Assembly (NCBI RefSeq): GCF_003182195.1
Contig: NZ_QGTM01000002.1
Coordinates: forward strand, 62,001-126,000
From: Halomonas sp. A11-A
GTDB taxonomy: Bacteria > Pseudomonadota > Gammaproteobacteria > Pseudomonadales > Halomonadaceae
Length of the DNA stretch: 64,000 nt
Direction of reading: 5' to 3'
Part shown: piece after piece, positions 40,711 to 52,869 of the stretch
Position numbering within the stretch: position 1 is the stretch's first letter
Layout: each line of letters starts with the position of its first letter
Notes under the pieces: generated by a model
What the model was told of the DNA's origin: nothing
Databases searched by the model: none
Seen by the model: only the letters and a program-made list of their open reading frames with translations
Made by a program: the position numbers and the translations under genes

Positions 40711-41498
40711 TGACGGAAGGGCAGCAGGCCGGGAGGCTGCGCTTCGCCTCCCTGGGCAGCGGCAGCAAGGGCAATGCGACCCTGGTCAGCGACGGCGAGA
40801 CCCACCTGCTGGTGGACTGCGGCTTCGGCCTGTGCGAGACCGAGCGTCGGCTTGCCGACTTCGGGCTGCACCCGCGCCAGCTCGATGCGGTGCTGGTCAC
40901 CCACGAGCACGGTGACCATATCCGCGGCGTCGGCCCCCTGGCGCGACGCCACGGCGTGGCGATCTACCTGACGCCCGGCACCTGGGCCTCGGGGCGGCTC
41001 GGCGAGCTGCCGAGCCGCCACTGGATCACCCCCCAGTCACGCTTCGCGGTCAAGGGGTTGACCATCGACCCGGTGACCGTGCCCCACGATGCCCGGGAAC
41101 CGGTGCAGTTTCGCGTCCACGGCGGCGAGCGTAGCCTGGGGGTGCTCACCGACCTGGGCCACCCCACCGAACACGTGGCCGAGGCCTTCGCCGGCTGCGA
41201 CGCCCTGGTGCTGGAGTGCAACCACGATGTGCAGATGCTGGCCGATGGCCCCTATCCGCCACGGTTGAAGCGCCGGGTGGGCGGCGACTGGGGGCACCTG
41301 GCCAACGTCCAGGCCGCCGCCCTGCTGCCGCGCCTCGGCCTGGACCGCCTGCAGCACATCGTCTGCTCGCACCTGTCGGAACACAACAACCGCCCCGAGC
41401 TGGCCCTGGCGGCCCTGGTGCCGCTGCTCGACGGCGACGACTCACGGCTCAGGGTCTCCTGCCAGGAGGCGGGCCTGGCGTGGCAGGCCATTGCCTGA
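40710..41498 (+). CDS. MBL-fold metallohydrolase (YycJ/WalJ-like)
   Basis: This 262-residue metallo-beta-lactamase-fold protein has THEHGDH, a metal-binding Asp in GVLTDLGH, and CSHLSEHNN near the end. The SLGSGSKGNATLV start marks the YycJ-like group, proposed to be nucleases or phosphodiesterases acting on DNA or RNA. Its start codon overlaps the bamC stop, and purC follows 54 bp later. This insertion between bamC and purC is also known from pseudomonads (recall, not checked). Confidence 0.88.
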   Translation: MTEGQQAGRLRFASLGSGSKGNATLVSDGETHLLVDCGFGLCETERRLADFGLHPRQLDAVLVTHEHGDHIRGVGPLARRHGVAIYLTPGTWASGRLGELPSRHWITPQSRFAVKGLTIDPVTVPHDAREPVQFRVHGGERSLGVLTDLGHPTEHVAEAFAGCDALVLECNHDVQMLADGPYPPRLKRRVGGDWGHLANVQAAALLPRLGLDRLQHIVCSHLSEHNNRPELALAALVPLLDGDDSRLRVSCQEAGLAWQAIA

Positions 41499-41552
41499 CC
41501 CTTGCCCTGCGCTTCCCCTACTACCACCTACCCCAAGCCTCCGGAGGCTTCC

Positions 41553-42266
41553 ATGGAAAAGCGTCAAGAACTCTATGCCGGCAAGGCCAAGTCGGTCTTC
41601 GCCACCGATGACCCTTCCCGGGTGATCCTGCAATTCCGCGATGACACCAGCGCCTTCGACGGCGAGCGCATGGAGTCGCTGGCGCGCAAGGGCATGGTCA
41701 ACAACTGCTTCAATGCCTTCATCATGGAGAAGCTGGCGGCGGCCGGCGTGCCCACCCACTTCGAGAAGCGCCTCTCCGCCACCGAGAGCCTGGTCAAGTC
41801 GCTGAAGATGATTCCGGTGGAGTGCGTGGTGCGCAACATCGCCGCCGGTGGCCTGGTCAAGCGCCTGGGGGTCAACGAGGGGCAGGCGCTCACCCCGCCC
41901 ACCTTCGAGCTGTTCCTGAAGAACGACGCCCTGCACGACCCGATGATCAACGAGTCCCTGGCCGAGACCTTCGGCTGGGCCACGCCCGAGCAGCTGGCCG
42001 AGATGAAGGCGCTGACCTTCAGGGTCAACGAGGTGCTCAAGGCGCTGTTCGCCGACGGCGGCCTGCTGCTGGTGGACTACAAGCTGGAGTTCGGCCTCTT
42101 CGAGGGGCAGATCGTGCTGGGCGACGAGTTCTCCCCGGACGGCTGCCGGCTGTGGGATGCCAAGACCCGCGAGAAGCTCGACAAGGATCGCTTCCGCCAG
42201 GGGCTCGGCGGCGTCATCGAGGCTTACGAGGAGGTCAGCCGCCGCATCGGCGTCGAGTTCGACTGA
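41553..42266 (+). CDS. purC: Phosphoribosylaminoimidazole-succinocarboxamide synthase
   Basis: This 237-residue SAICAR synthetase joins aspartate to CAIR with ATP in purine synthesis. [14 protein letters not shown] and DGTSAF-like DDTSAFDG form the ATP and substrate site, and [15 protein letters not shown] and [12 protein letters not shown] are family signatures. CCGGAGG lies before the ATG. The position after dapA-bamC matches E. coli. A very strong hairpin follows. Confidence 0.96.
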   Translation: MEKRQELYAGKAKSVFATDDPSRVILQFRDDTSAFDGERMESLARKGMVNNCFNAFIMEKLAAAGVPTHFEKRLSATESLVKSLKMIPVECVVRNIAAGGLVKRLGVNEGQALTPPTFELFLKNDALHDPMINESLAETFGWATPEQLAEMKALTFRVNEVLKALFADGGLLLVDYKLEFGLFEGQIVLGDEFSPDGCRLWDAKTREKLDKDRFRQGLGGVIEAYEEVSRRIGVEFD

Positions 42267-42288
42267 TCGCTCGGCGGCTGCCGCCTGA

Positions 42289-42320
42289 ACGACGAAGGGC
42301 CCCTCGGGGCCCTTCGTCGT
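42289..42320. terminator. Bidirectional terminator between purC and trmO
   Basis: ACGACGAAGGGCCC pairs with GGGCCCTTCGTCGT (14 bp perfect) around CTCG, between convergent genes. Confidence 0.78.
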
Positions 42321-42334
42321 GTCTGGTGCCGCGC

Positions 42335-43057
42335 TCAAGCCGCCACGATCGCCACCACCTCCATGCGGGTGCTCTCGCCGGCGGCGAGGGCGCGGAACCG
42401 CACGTCCACGTCGCGCAGGCGCACGCCATAGGTGCGCGCCTCGGCGCCCTTGCGGTAGGCGGGGCGCGGATCCTGGGCCAGCAGCTGGATGATCAGCTCG
42501 CGCAGGGAGTCACCGTCGGGGCGTTCGGCCAAGGTCGCGGCTGCCTCGTCGTTGAACGCCACCGCCAGCTGTGGCGGGGCCTCGGGGGCGAAGCCGGCGC
42601 GGGCCTCGGGGCGAGACTCCGCCCAGGGCAGGTAGGGCTTGATATCGAGCACCGGCGTGCCGCTGACCAGGTCGGCGCCGGCCAGGGTCAGGCGCACGCC
42701 GCGGCGGGTGTCGATCGCGAGGAGCTCCACCAGCGACAGGCCCAGGCGATTGGGGCGATGGGTGCTGCGGCTCGCGAAGACCCCCACCCTGGCGTTGCCG
42801 CCGAGGCGCGGCGGGCGCACCAGCGGCGTCCAGCGCTCGGGACTCTCGTGAAAGACGAAGGTGAGCCACAGGTGGCTGAAGGCCTCGAGGCCACGCACCG
42901 CGAGCGGGTCGTCGAAGGGGGGCACCAGCACCAGGCTGGCCCGGGCCGCCGGCGCGAGGCCCGGCTGGCGGGGAATGCCGAACTTGTCGGGGTAGTCGCT
43001 CTCGATGACGCCGATCGGCGACAGCGTGACGGCGTCGGGGAGGGGGAGTTCGCTCAT
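42335..43057 (-). CDS. trmO: tRNA (adenine(37)-N6)-methyltransferase TrmO
   Basis: This 240-residue protein is of the TsaA/YaeB family, SAM-dependent enzymes that methylate N6 of t6A37 in tRNA-Thr. The N-terminal PIGVIESDYPDKFGIPRQPGL, the RSTHRPNRLGLS motif (SAM site) and DIKPYLPWAE are characteristic, and the C-terminal TrmO extension is present. The start is set at the ATG of MSELPLPDA, with GGGGGAG-type sequence absent but the next upstream in-frame codons lacking homology. It is divergent from the GNAT gene. Confidence 0.93.
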   Translation of the reverse strand: MSELPLPDAVTLSPIGVIESDYPDKFGIPRQPGLAPAARASLVLVPPFDDPLAVRGLEAFSHLWLTFVFHESPERWTPLVRPPRLGGNARVGVFASRSTHRPNRLGLSLVELLAIDTRRGVRLTLAGADLVSGTPVLDIKPYLPWAESRPEARAGFAPEAPPQLAVAFNDEAAATLAERPDGDSLRELIIQLLAQDPRPAYRKGAEARTYGVRLRDVDVRFRALAAGESTRMEVVAIVAA

Positions 43058-43158
43058 GGGCGGATTATGCCCGGCGCCGGCGCCGGCGGCGAGGGGATTG
43101 GCGCCCGGGGCCGGCTTGTGTAGTCTCCCCGCAACAGCCAGGTTTCGACAGGATCGCC

Positions 43159-43698
43159 ATGAGCCAGATCGCCAGTGCCCCGACGGCCGCCACGGCCCCG
43201 CCCCGGGGGCCGCGCATACGCTACCGCCAGGCCCTTTCCCGTGATGCCGCCGACCAGGCCGAGGTCTTCCATCACGCCGTGATGCAGGGCGCCATGGCCC
43301 ACTACAGCGTCGCCGAACGCGAGGCCTGGGCATCGGCCCTGCCGCGGGATGCCAGCGCCTGGGCGGCGCGCCAGGCGCTCTTTACCACCCTGGTGGCCGA
43401 GTGCGATGGCCGCTGCGTGGGGTTCCTGGAGCTGGACCTGCCGCGGGGTCGCATCGAGACGCTCTACGTCTGGCCGTCGCTCGCCCGCCGCGGCATCGGC
43501 TCCACCCTGCTGATTCATGCCGAGCGCCTGCTGATGGAGCAGGGCCATGCGCGGGCCCGGATCGAGGCGAGCCTGGTGCTGACGGAGCGTCTGGTGCGAC
43601 GCGGCTGGCAGGAGGTGGGCGAGGAGTGGGTGGAGCGCGGCGGCGAGCGGCTCTGCCGCAGGATACTGGAGAAGCCCCTCGCCGCCGTGGAGACCTGA
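43159..43698 (+). CDS. GNAT-family N-acetyltransferase
   Basis: This 179-residue acetyltransferase carries the acetyl-CoA-binding segment ARRGIGSTLLIHAERLL (motif A, Q/RxxGxG/A) and the preceding strand IETLYVWPS. The N-terminal 20 residues are Ala/Pro-rich and probably disordered. The target could be a small amine or a protein N terminus; it cannot be read from sequence. It converges on nadC with 22 bp between stops. Confidence 0.88.
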   Translation: MSQIASAPTAATAPPRGPRIRYRQALSRDAADQAEVFHHAVMQGAMAHYSVAEREAWASALPRDASAWAARQALFTTLVAECDGRCVGFLELDLPRGRIETLYVWPSLARRGIGSTLLIHAERLLMEQGHARARIEASLVLTERLVRRGWQEVGEEWVERGGERLCRRILEKPLAAVET

Positions 43699-43720
43699 GC
43701 CTCGCGTTCGCCGCCTGGCG

Positions 43721-44581
43721 TCAGTCGATGATCCGCATCGAGAGGTCGATGGCCTTGACGTCCTTGGTAAGGGCGCCGCTGGAGATGCAGTCCACGCCGG
43801 TCTCGGCGATGGCGAGCAGGGTGCTCTCGTCGACGTTGCCCGAGGCCTCCAGGGTCGCCCGCCCGGCGGTGCGCCGGACCGCCTCGCGCATCTCGTCGAG
43901 GCTGAAATTGTCCAGCATGATGATATCGGCCCCCGCCGCCAGCGCCTGCTCCAGCTCCTCGAAGGTCTCCACCTCCATCTCCACCGGCGCCTCGGGCGCG
44001 ATGTCGCGTGCCTCGCGGACGGCCGCCTCGATGCCGCCGCAGGCGGCGATATGGTTCTCCTTGATCAGGAAGGCATCCCACAGGCCGATGCGGTGGTTGT
44101 GGCCGCCGCCGCAGGTCACCGCGTACTTCTGGGCCAGGCGCATCCCCGGCAGGGTCTTGCGGGTGTCGAGCAGGCGCACGCCGGTGCCCGCGATCAGATC
44201 CACGCAGTGGCGTGTGCGGGTGGCGGTGGCGGAGAGGGTCTGCAGCAGGTTCAGCGCCGCACGCTCGCCGGTCAGCAGGCTGCGGGCAGGGCCCTCGAGC
44301 TCCAGGAAGGCCTGGCCGGCCTCGAGGCGGTCGCCATCGGCGGCGCCCCAGCGAAGCGTCACGGCAGGGTCGAGTCGGGCGAACAGCGACTCGACCCAGG
44401 CCACGCCGCACAGCACGCAGGCCTCGCGGGTGATCACCCGGGCCCGCGCCGTCGCCTCGGCGGGGATCAGTCGGGCGGTGATGTCGCCGGAACCGACGTC
44501 CTCGGCCAGCAGGCGGGCGGCGGCGTCGCGGATCTCGTCGCTGAGCGTGTCGTGGTAGGGCAGGGCGTCCTGGTAGTCCAT
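43721..44581 (-). CDS. nadC: Nicotinate-nucleotide diphosphorylase (carboxylating)
   Basis: This 286-residue quinolinate phosphoribosyltransferase is the step after NadA in NAD synthesis. [35 protein letters not shown] and [11 protein letters not shown] are the PRPP and quinolinate binding signatures. The start is taken at MDYQDAL, giving the usual family length. An ATG 20 codons further upstream (44641) is in frame but its extra residues are low-complexity. Neither start has a strong ribosome site. It is divergent from ampD. Confidence 0.94.
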   Translation of the reverse strand: MDYQDALPYHDTLSDEIRDAAARLLAEDVGSGDITARLIPAEATARARVITREACVLCGVAWVESLFARLDPAVTLRWGAADGDRLEAGQAFLELEGPARSLLTGERAALNLLQTLSATATRTRHCVDLIAGTGVRLLDTRKTLPGMRLAQKYAVTCGGGHNHRIGLWDAFLIKENHIAACGGIEAAVREARDIAPEAPVEMEVETFEELEQALAAGADIIMLDNFSLDEMREAVRRTAGRATLEASGNVDESTLLAIAETGVDCISSGALTKDVKAIDLSMRIID

Positions 44582-44653
44582 GCGGGGCACTCTTGGGGTG
44601 GCAGCCGGCGCGGGGTGGCCGAGGTGAGCGGAGGCGTCCATTATAGGGAATCC

Positions 44654-44704
44654 ATGCCGATCACGTCAGGGGAGAGCAATGCCGATCACACGGGGATGGC
44701 TTGA
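44654..44704 (+). other. 16-codon upstream ORF overlapping the ampD start
   Basis: An 11-bp direct repeat, ATGCCGATCAC, occurs at 44654-44664 and 44679-44689; the second copy is the ampD start. The first ATG opens [16 protein letters not shown], out of frame with ampD and ending inside it. It looks like a small duplication that created a decoy start. Confidence 0.4.
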
Positions 44705-45290
44705 GGGCGCGCGGCGGGTGCCGTCACCCAACTGCGATGAGCGACCCGACGGTGAGGTGTCGCTGCTTCTGCTCCACTCCATCAGCCTGCCGCCCGGCGA
44801 GTTCGGCGGCGAGCATATCGAGCGCCTCTTCACCAACCGCCTGGACCCCGCTGCCCACCCCTTCTTCGCCGAGATCCACCAACTGCGGGTCTCCGCCCAC
44901 CTGCTGATTCGCCGCGACGGCGAGTGCGTCCAGTTCGTGCCCTTCGATCGCCGCGCCTGGCACGCCGGGCGCTCCCGCTGGCGCGACGGCGAGCGGGAAC
45001 GCACGGCGCTCAACGACTTCGCCATCGGCATCGAGCTCGAGGGCGACGAGGTCTCGCCCTACGCCCTGGCCCAGTATCGCGCCCTGGCGCGGGTCGTGGC
45101 CGAGCTCCTGGCCGCCTATCCGGCGCTGGACGAGACCCGCATCACCGGCCACGCCCGGGTGGCGCCCCTGCGCAAGTCCGACCCCGGTCCGGCCTTCGAC
45201 TGGGCCTTCTTCCGGCAGCGGTTGGCACTGCAATGCACGGAAAGCAACGAACATTTCGCCTCTCGCTCCGCAAGCGTCGACCCTTTTTGA
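44679..45290 (+). CDS. ampD: 1,6-anhydro-N-acetylmuramyl-L-alanine amidase
   Basis: This 203-residue cytosolic zinc amidase releases peptide from anhydromuropeptides during cell-wall recycling. In many gammaproteobacteria it keeps AmpR-dependent beta-lactamase off. The zinc ligands are His in LLLHSISLP, His in ITGHARVAP and Asp in KSDPGPAFDW. GVELEGD-type IGIELEGDE and FVPFDRRAWHAG are typical. It is about 15 residues longer than E. coli AmpD at the C terminus. GGGGAGAG precedes the ATG. Confidence 0.94.
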   Translation: MPITRGWLEGARRVPSPNCDERPDGEVSLLLLHSISLPPGEFGGEHIERLFTNRLDPAAHPFFAEIHQLRVSAHLLIRRDGECVQFVPFDRRAWHAGRSRWRDGERERTALNDFAIGIELEGDEVSPYALAQYRALARVVAELLAAYPALDETRITGHARVAPLRKSDPGPAFDWAFFRQRLALQCTESNEHFASRSASVDPF

Positions 45291-45397
45291 GAGTGTCGAC
45301 AATCAAACGGTAGTTCGGCTACAAGTGGCTGTTATTGCCCGGGGTGGCGTCGCGTAGAGTGCGGCAAGCCCTTGTGCTGCGGTGCAATGTCGAGTCT

Positions 45398-45414
45398 ATG
45401 GAATAAGTTTCCAT
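45398..45414. promoter_or_regulatory. Palindrome upstream of aceE promoter
   Basis: ATGGAATAAGTTTCCAT has perfect 6-bp arms (ATGGAA, TTCCAT) around 5 nt and sits 11 bp upstream of the -35. It is a candidate operator; it does not resemble the E. coli PdhR site. Confidence 0.35.
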
Positions 45415-45425
45415 TTAATCGCTAA

Positions 45426-45454
45426 TTGGCACTCGCGGGTGTTTGCGGTATCTT
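45426..45454 (+). promoter_or_regulatory. Probable sigma-70 promoter of aceEF
   Basis: TTGGCA (45426-45431) and TATCTT (45449-45454) are separated by 17 bp, preceded by an AT-rich stretch. Confidence 0.6.
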
Positions 45455-45605
45455 TCGGCTACCAACGGCAGATCGATCGCGTCGTCTTGTAAAACTACTA
45501 CACAAATCCCTGCGCACGGTGGATGCGCCTCTCCAGAAGAGAGGCCGTCGCGATCGCCGTATTGCGGGGCGCACGACACCCTATCGTCATTTGGAGAGAC
45601 GTCAT

Positions 45606-48278
<2,673 letters not shown>

Positions 48279-48335
48279 TCCGCGAGCGGCGGGCCCGCGG
48301 GCCCGCCCCAGGCACGAGTTTGAAGGAGCGCGACC

Positions 48336-50324
48336 TTGAGTAGCGAAATCATCAAAGTTCCCGACATCGGCGGCAGCGAGGATGTCGAAATCATCGAGAT
48401 CGCGGTGTCCGAAGGTGACGTGATCGCCGCCGAGGACACCCTGATCACCCTGGAGTCCGACAAGGCCAGCATGGATGTGCCCTCGCCCAAGGGCGGCAAG
48501 GTCATCCGGGTGCTGGTGAAGGAGGGCGACACCGTCTCCGAAGGCGACGAGATCGTCGAGCTGGAGGTCGAGGGTGCCGGCGGTGGCCAGAGCGGCGGTG
48601 GCGAGAGCGAGGCCCCGGCGAAGGCCGAGCCTGCCCCCGAGAAGGCCGCCGAGCCCGCCGCCCAGACGCCCGCGGCCAAGGCCAGCGGTGGCGGCAAGCG
48701 CACGGTGGAGATCAAGGTGCCCGACCTGGGTGGCTCCGACAACGTGGAGATCATCGAGGTGGCCGTGGCCGAGGGCGACGAGGTCGAGGAAGAGGCGACC
48801 CTGATCACCCTGGAGTCCGACAAGGCCTCCATGGACGTGCCGAGCCCCCACGCCGGCCGGCTGGTGTCGCTGACGGTGAAGGAGGGCGATACCGTCTCCG
48901 AGGGCGACGTCATCGGCACCATGGAGATCGCCGGCGAGGGAGGAAACTCCGAGCCGGCCCCCGCCGAGCCCGAGCCTGCCGCGCCCGAGCCCGAGCCTGC
49001 CGCCGAGCAGGAAGAGGCCGCCTCCGGCGAGCCCGAGCGCCGCGAGATCCGCGTCCCGGACCTCTCCGGCACCAGTGACGTGCCGATCATCGAGATCGCC
49101 GTCGCCGCCGGCGACGAGGTCAACGAGGAAGATCCGCTGATCACCCTGGAGTCCGACAAGGCCTCCATGGACGTGCCGAGCCCCTTCAAGGGCAGGCTGC
49201 TCGAGCTCACCGTCAAGGAGGGCGACACCGTCTCCGAGGGTGACCTGATCGGCTACATGGAGGTGGCGGGGAGCAAGCCGGCACCCAAGGCGCCGGCCAA
49301 GGAGCCGTCAAGGGCCGAGACGCCCAGGGCCGACAAGCCCGCGCCGACCCCGGCCGGCACGCCGAGCCCCGAGGCCCAGATGGCCGCCCACAAGCCCCGC
49401 GACGCCAAGCTGGTCCACGCCGGCCCGGCGGTGCGCATGCTGGCCCGGGAGCTCGGCGTCGACCTCGGTCTGGTCAGGCCCAGCGGCCCGAAGGAGCGGG
49501 TGCTCAAGGAGGACGTCCACGCCTACGTCAAGCAGGTGATGGCCAGCCAGGGCAAGGCCCAGGCCGCCGCGCCGGCGGCCGCGGGCAGCGGGATTCCGCC
49601 GATTCCGGACCAGGACTTCAGCCAGTTCGGCGAGGTGGAAGAGAAGCCCATGGGCCGCCTGATGAAGATGGGCGCCACCAACCTGCACCGCAGCTGGGTC
49701 AACCTGCCCCACGTCACCCAGTTCGACGAGGCGGACATCACCGAGCTGGAGGCCTTCCGCAAGTCCATGAAGGCCGAGGCAGAGGCCCAGGGCGCCAAGC
49801 TCACGCCGTTGCCCTTCCTGATCAAGGCGTGCGCCTTCGCCCTGCGCCAGTACCCGCAGTTCAACGTCAGCCTGAAGAGCGACGGTGAGACCCTGGTGCA
49901 CAAGAAGTACGTGCACATCGGCATCGCCGTGGACACGCCGGACGGCCTGATGGTGCCGGTGATCCGCGATGCCGATAAAAAGTCGCTGATCGACCTGGCC
50001 AAGGAGTCGGTGGAGCTGGCCAAGAAGGCGCAGACCAAGAAGCTCAAGCGCGAGGAGATGACCGGTGGCTGCTTCACCATCTCGAGCCTGGGCTCCATCG
50101 GCGGCACCGCCTTCACCCCCATCGTCAACGCCCCGGAGGTCGCCATTCTCGGCGTCTCCAAGGCGTCGATGAAGCCGGTGTGGGACGGCAAGGCCTTCGA
50201 GCCGCGGCTGATGATGCCGCTGTCGCTCTCCTACGACCACCGGGCGGTCAACGGGGCCGACGCGGCGCGCTTCACCGCGCTGCTGGCCCAGCTGCTGAGC
50301 GATATCCGTCGCCTGCTGCTGTGA
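48336..50324 (+). CDS. aceF: Pyruvate dehydrogenase E2, dihydrolipoyl acetyltransferase
   Basis: This 662-residue core subunit has three tandem lipoyl domains with modified lysines K43, K163 and K275, each in ESDKAS. Ala/Pro/Glu-rich linkers join them. The E1/E3-binding domain (VRMLARELGVDL, about 365-405) and the catalytic domain follow, with H635 and N639 in YDHRAVNGAD; the HxxxNG form is also found in Azotobacter. It transfers acetyl to CoA. The start is TTG with AAGGAG upstream. It is cotranscribed with aceE and followed by a strong terminator. The E3 gene is not adjacent. Confidence 0.96.
   Translation: MSSEIIKVPDIGGSEDVEIIEIAVSEGDVIAAEDTLITLESDKASMDVPSPKGGKVIRVLVKEGDTVSEGDEIVELEVEGAGGGQSGGGESEAPAKAEPAPEKAAEPAAQTPAAKASGGGKRTVEIKVPDLGGSDNVEIIEVAVAEGDEVEEEATLITLESDKASMDVPSPHAGRLVSLTVKEGDTVSEGDVIGTMEIAGEGGNSEPAPAEPEPAAPEPEPAAEQEEAASGEPERREIRVPDLSGTSDVPIIEIAVAAGDEVNEEDPLITLESDKASMDVPSPFKGRLLELTVKEGDTVSEGDLIGYMEVAGSKPAPKAPAKEPSRAETPRADKPAPTPAGTPSPEAQMAAHKPRDAKLVHAGPAVRMLARELGVDLGLVRPSGPKERVLKEDVHAYVKQVMASQGKAQAAAPAAAGSGIPPIPDQDFSQFGEVEEKPMGRLMKMGATNLHRSWVNLPHVTQFDEADITELEAFRKSMKAEAEAQGAKLTPLPFLIKACAFALRQYPQFNVSLKSDGETLVHKKYVHIGIAVDTPDGLMVPVIRDADKKSLIDLAKESVELAKKAQTKKLKREEMTGGCFTISSLGSIGGTAFTPIVNAPEVAILGVSKASMKPVWDGKAFEPRLMMPLSLSYDHRAVNGADAARFTALLAQLLSDIRRLLL
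48441..49163 (+). repeat. Three identical 27-bp segments in the lipoyl-domain coding region
   Basis: The same 27 bp, from CTGATCACCCTGGAG to GACAAGGCC, occurs at 48441-48467, 48801-48827 and 49137-49163, encoding LITLESDKA around each lipoylated lysine. Confidence 0.95.
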
Positions 50325-50360
50325 CCCCGGCCGGGCCCTGCCCGGAGGCTTCGGCCACCT

Positions 50361-50390
50361 GACGACGGCGCCCTCGGGCGCCGTCGTCCT
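50361..50390 (+). terminator. Terminator of aceEF
   Basis: GACGACGGCGCCC pairs with GGGCGCCGTCGTC (13 bp perfect, minimal loop), followed by CTTTGGG. Confidence 0.78.
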
Positions 50391-50571
50391 TTGGGCGCGC
50401 ACGGGCCTGGCGGACGCGGTGCAGGGGTCGCCAGACCAAAGTGCTATTCGGCCCGAGGCGGTTGATCTTCAACGATTTTCCGGGTGAAGGCCGGGGCGCG
50501 CCAGGGGGTGGCGCTTGTGCCCGACCCGGGCCGCGGTTATCGTTCCCCTCCAACCATTTCTTCACTACTGA

Positions 50572-51255
<684 letters not shown>

Positions 51256-51315
51256 TCAACCCTGCTGTCGGCGCGGGGCTTTCCCGGCGCCCCTGTGTAG
51301 AAGGCTGCAATCTGT

Positions 51316-51337
51316 ATGGCCCGCCACGGCGGGCCAT
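51316..51337 (+). terminator. Hairpin terminator after adk
   Basis: ATGGCCCGCC pairs with GGCGGGCCAT (10 bp perfect, AC loop), followed by CGTCGTTTGT. Confidence 0.55.
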
Positions 51338-51359
51338 CGTCGTTTGTGGCCCCGGCGCG

Positions 51360-51365
51360 TATAAT
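51360..51365 (+). promoter_or_regulatory. Consensus -10 element upstream of tsaB
   Basis: A perfect TATAAT lies 34 nt before the tsaB ATG. No good -35 is visible at the proper distance. Confidence 0.45.
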
Positions 51366-51399
51366 GTTCGCCACCTTTCTCCCCTGCGATGGTGCTGCC

Positions 51400-52104
51400 A
51401 TGTCGATCCTGCTGGCCCTGGATGCCTCCTCGAGCGCCTGCTCGGCCGCCCTGCTGCGCCGCCGCGCGGGCGCCGAGGACGAACTGCTCTCCCGCTTCGA
51501 GTTGACGCCACGCGAGCATACCCGGCGCCTGCTGCCCATGGTCGATGAGGTGCTGGCCGAGGCCGGCATTGCCCCCTCGGCGCTGGACGCGGTGGCCTAC
51601 GGCCGCGGCCCCGGCTCCTTCACCGGCCTGCGCATCGCCGCCGGGGCCGCCCAGGGGCTCGCCTACGGGCTCGATCGGCCTCTGATCGGGGTCTCCACCC
51701 TGGCGGCCCTGGCGCTGGGCGCTCACCGTCGCCATCACTTCCGCTGGCTGGTCACCGCCCTGGATGCGCGCATGGGCGAGATCTACGTGGCCGCCTGGCA
51801 GTGCCGCGACGGCCTGCCGGAGCCCCTCCTCGAGGAGGCCGTGATGCCTCCTGAGCGGCTGCGCCTGCCGGCTGGTCACGACGACCACGACTGGGTCGGC
51901 ATCGGCTCCGGCTGGGGCCTCTGGGAGCAGATGCCCGTCGAGGTGCAGGCGGGGATGAGCCAGCGCCTGCCTGAGGCCGAGGCCGCTGCCGAGGAGATGG
52001 CGCTGCTGGCCATGGCCGAGCTGGAGGCGGGGGGCGGGCAGCCGGCCCACCTGGTGCAGCCGGTCTACCTGCGCAACGAGGTGGCCTGGAAGAAGGCCAG
52101 GTGA
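51400..52104 (+). CDS. tsaB: tRNA threonylcarbamoyladenosine biosynthesis protein TsaB
   Basis: This 234-residue ASKHA-fold protein is a partner of TsaD and TsaE in forming t6A37 of ANN-reading tRNAs. [36 protein letters not shown] and [12 protein letters not shown] are the usual signatures. The start is at MSILLALD; the frame opens earlier but only through the adk terminator hairpin. It overlaps rsmJ by GTGA. The window also carries trmO, which methylates t6A, although it is not linked. Confidence 0.94.
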   Translation: MSILLALDASSSACSAALLRRRAGAEDELLSRFELTPREHTRRLLPMVDEVLAEAGIAPSALDAVAYGRGPGSFTGLRIAAGAAQGLAYGLDRPLIGVSTLAALALGAHRRHHFRWLVTALDARMGEIYVAAWQCRDGLPEPLLEEAVMPPERLRLPAGHDDHDWVGIGSGWGLWEQMPVEVQAGMSQRLPEAEAAAEEMALLAMAELEAGGGQPAHLVQPVYLRNEVAWKKAR

Positions 52105-52865
52105 GCGCGCTGCCGCCGGTGGCGGTGCGTGGCGAGGCGCTGGCCGCCCTGGCCGAGCGCCTGGGGCTGCCCGTCGAGGGCGAGGCCGAGCTTCATCTCG
52201 AGCGGCGCGACGGTCGCCTGGTGCTGGCCGGCGACGAGAAGCGCTACGGTCATCCGCTGGCGGTGGAGTTCACCTCCGGGAAGGCGGCCCATCGACGTCG
52301 CTTCGGCGGCGGGCGCGGCCAGCTCATCGCCCGGGCCTGCGGGTTCTCCCAGGGGGTGACCCCCTCGGTGGTGGACGCCACGGCGGGCCTGGGGCGCGAT
52401 GCCTTCGTGCTGGCGAGCCTCGGCGCGCCGGTGCTGCTGGTGGAGCGGGTGGCGGCGATCTTCGCCCTGCTCGAGGACGGCCTGGCCCGCGCCCGGGCGG
52501 ACGCCGAGACCGCCGAGATCGCCGCGCGCATGCGCCTGGTGCATGGCGATGCGGCCGCCGCGCTCGCGGCCCTGGTGGCCGGGTCGGACGTCGCGCCCCA
52601 GGTGATCCACCTCGACCCGATGTTCCCCCATCGCGACAAGTCGGCGCTGGTCAAGAAGGAGATGCGGCTGTTCCGCACCCTGGCCGGTGACGACGCGGAC
52701 GCCCCGCGCCTGCTGGAGGCAGCCCTGGACGTGGCCACCCACCGGGTGGTGGTCAAGCGCCCGCGCAAGGCGCCGCCCATCGCGGGGCCGGCCCCGCGTC
52801 ACGTGATCGAGGGCAAGACCAGCCGCTACGACCTCTACGTGCACCGGGCGCTCAAGGCGGGCTGA
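52101..52865 (+). CDS. rsmJ: 16S rRNA (guanine(1516)-N2)-methyltransferase
   Basis: This 254-residue SAM-dependent methyltransferase has the motifs [18 protein letters not shown] (SAM site), [19 protein letters not shown] (target-base site) and [11 protein letters not shown], characteristic of RsmJ (YhiQ). It modifies G1516 of 16S rRNA. The GTG start overlaps the tsaB stop. Its stop lies only 4 bp from the end of the converging plsB. Confidence 0.95.
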   Translation: MSALPPVAVRGEALAALAERLGLPVEGEAELHLERRDGRLVLAGDEKRYGHPLAVEFTSGKAAHRRRFGGGRGQLIARACGFSQGVTPSVVDATAGLGRDAFVLASLGAPVLLVERVAAIFALLEDGLARARADAETAEIAARMRLVHGDAAAALAALVAGSDVAPQVIHLDPMFPHRDKSALVKKEMRLFRTLAGDDADAPRLLEAALDVATHRVVVKRPRKAPPIAGPAPRHVIEGKTSRYDLYVHRALKAG

Positions 52866-52869
52866 GCCA

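Larger units (their letters stand above)
45291..45605 (+). other. Gene-free leader region between ampD and aceE
   Basis: No coding gene is seen in these 315 bp. The part 45395-45500 is markedly more AT-rich than its surroundings and holds a 17-bp palindrome and a promoter. The remaining 145 nt would be a long aceE leader ending in GGAGA. Confidence 0.7.
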
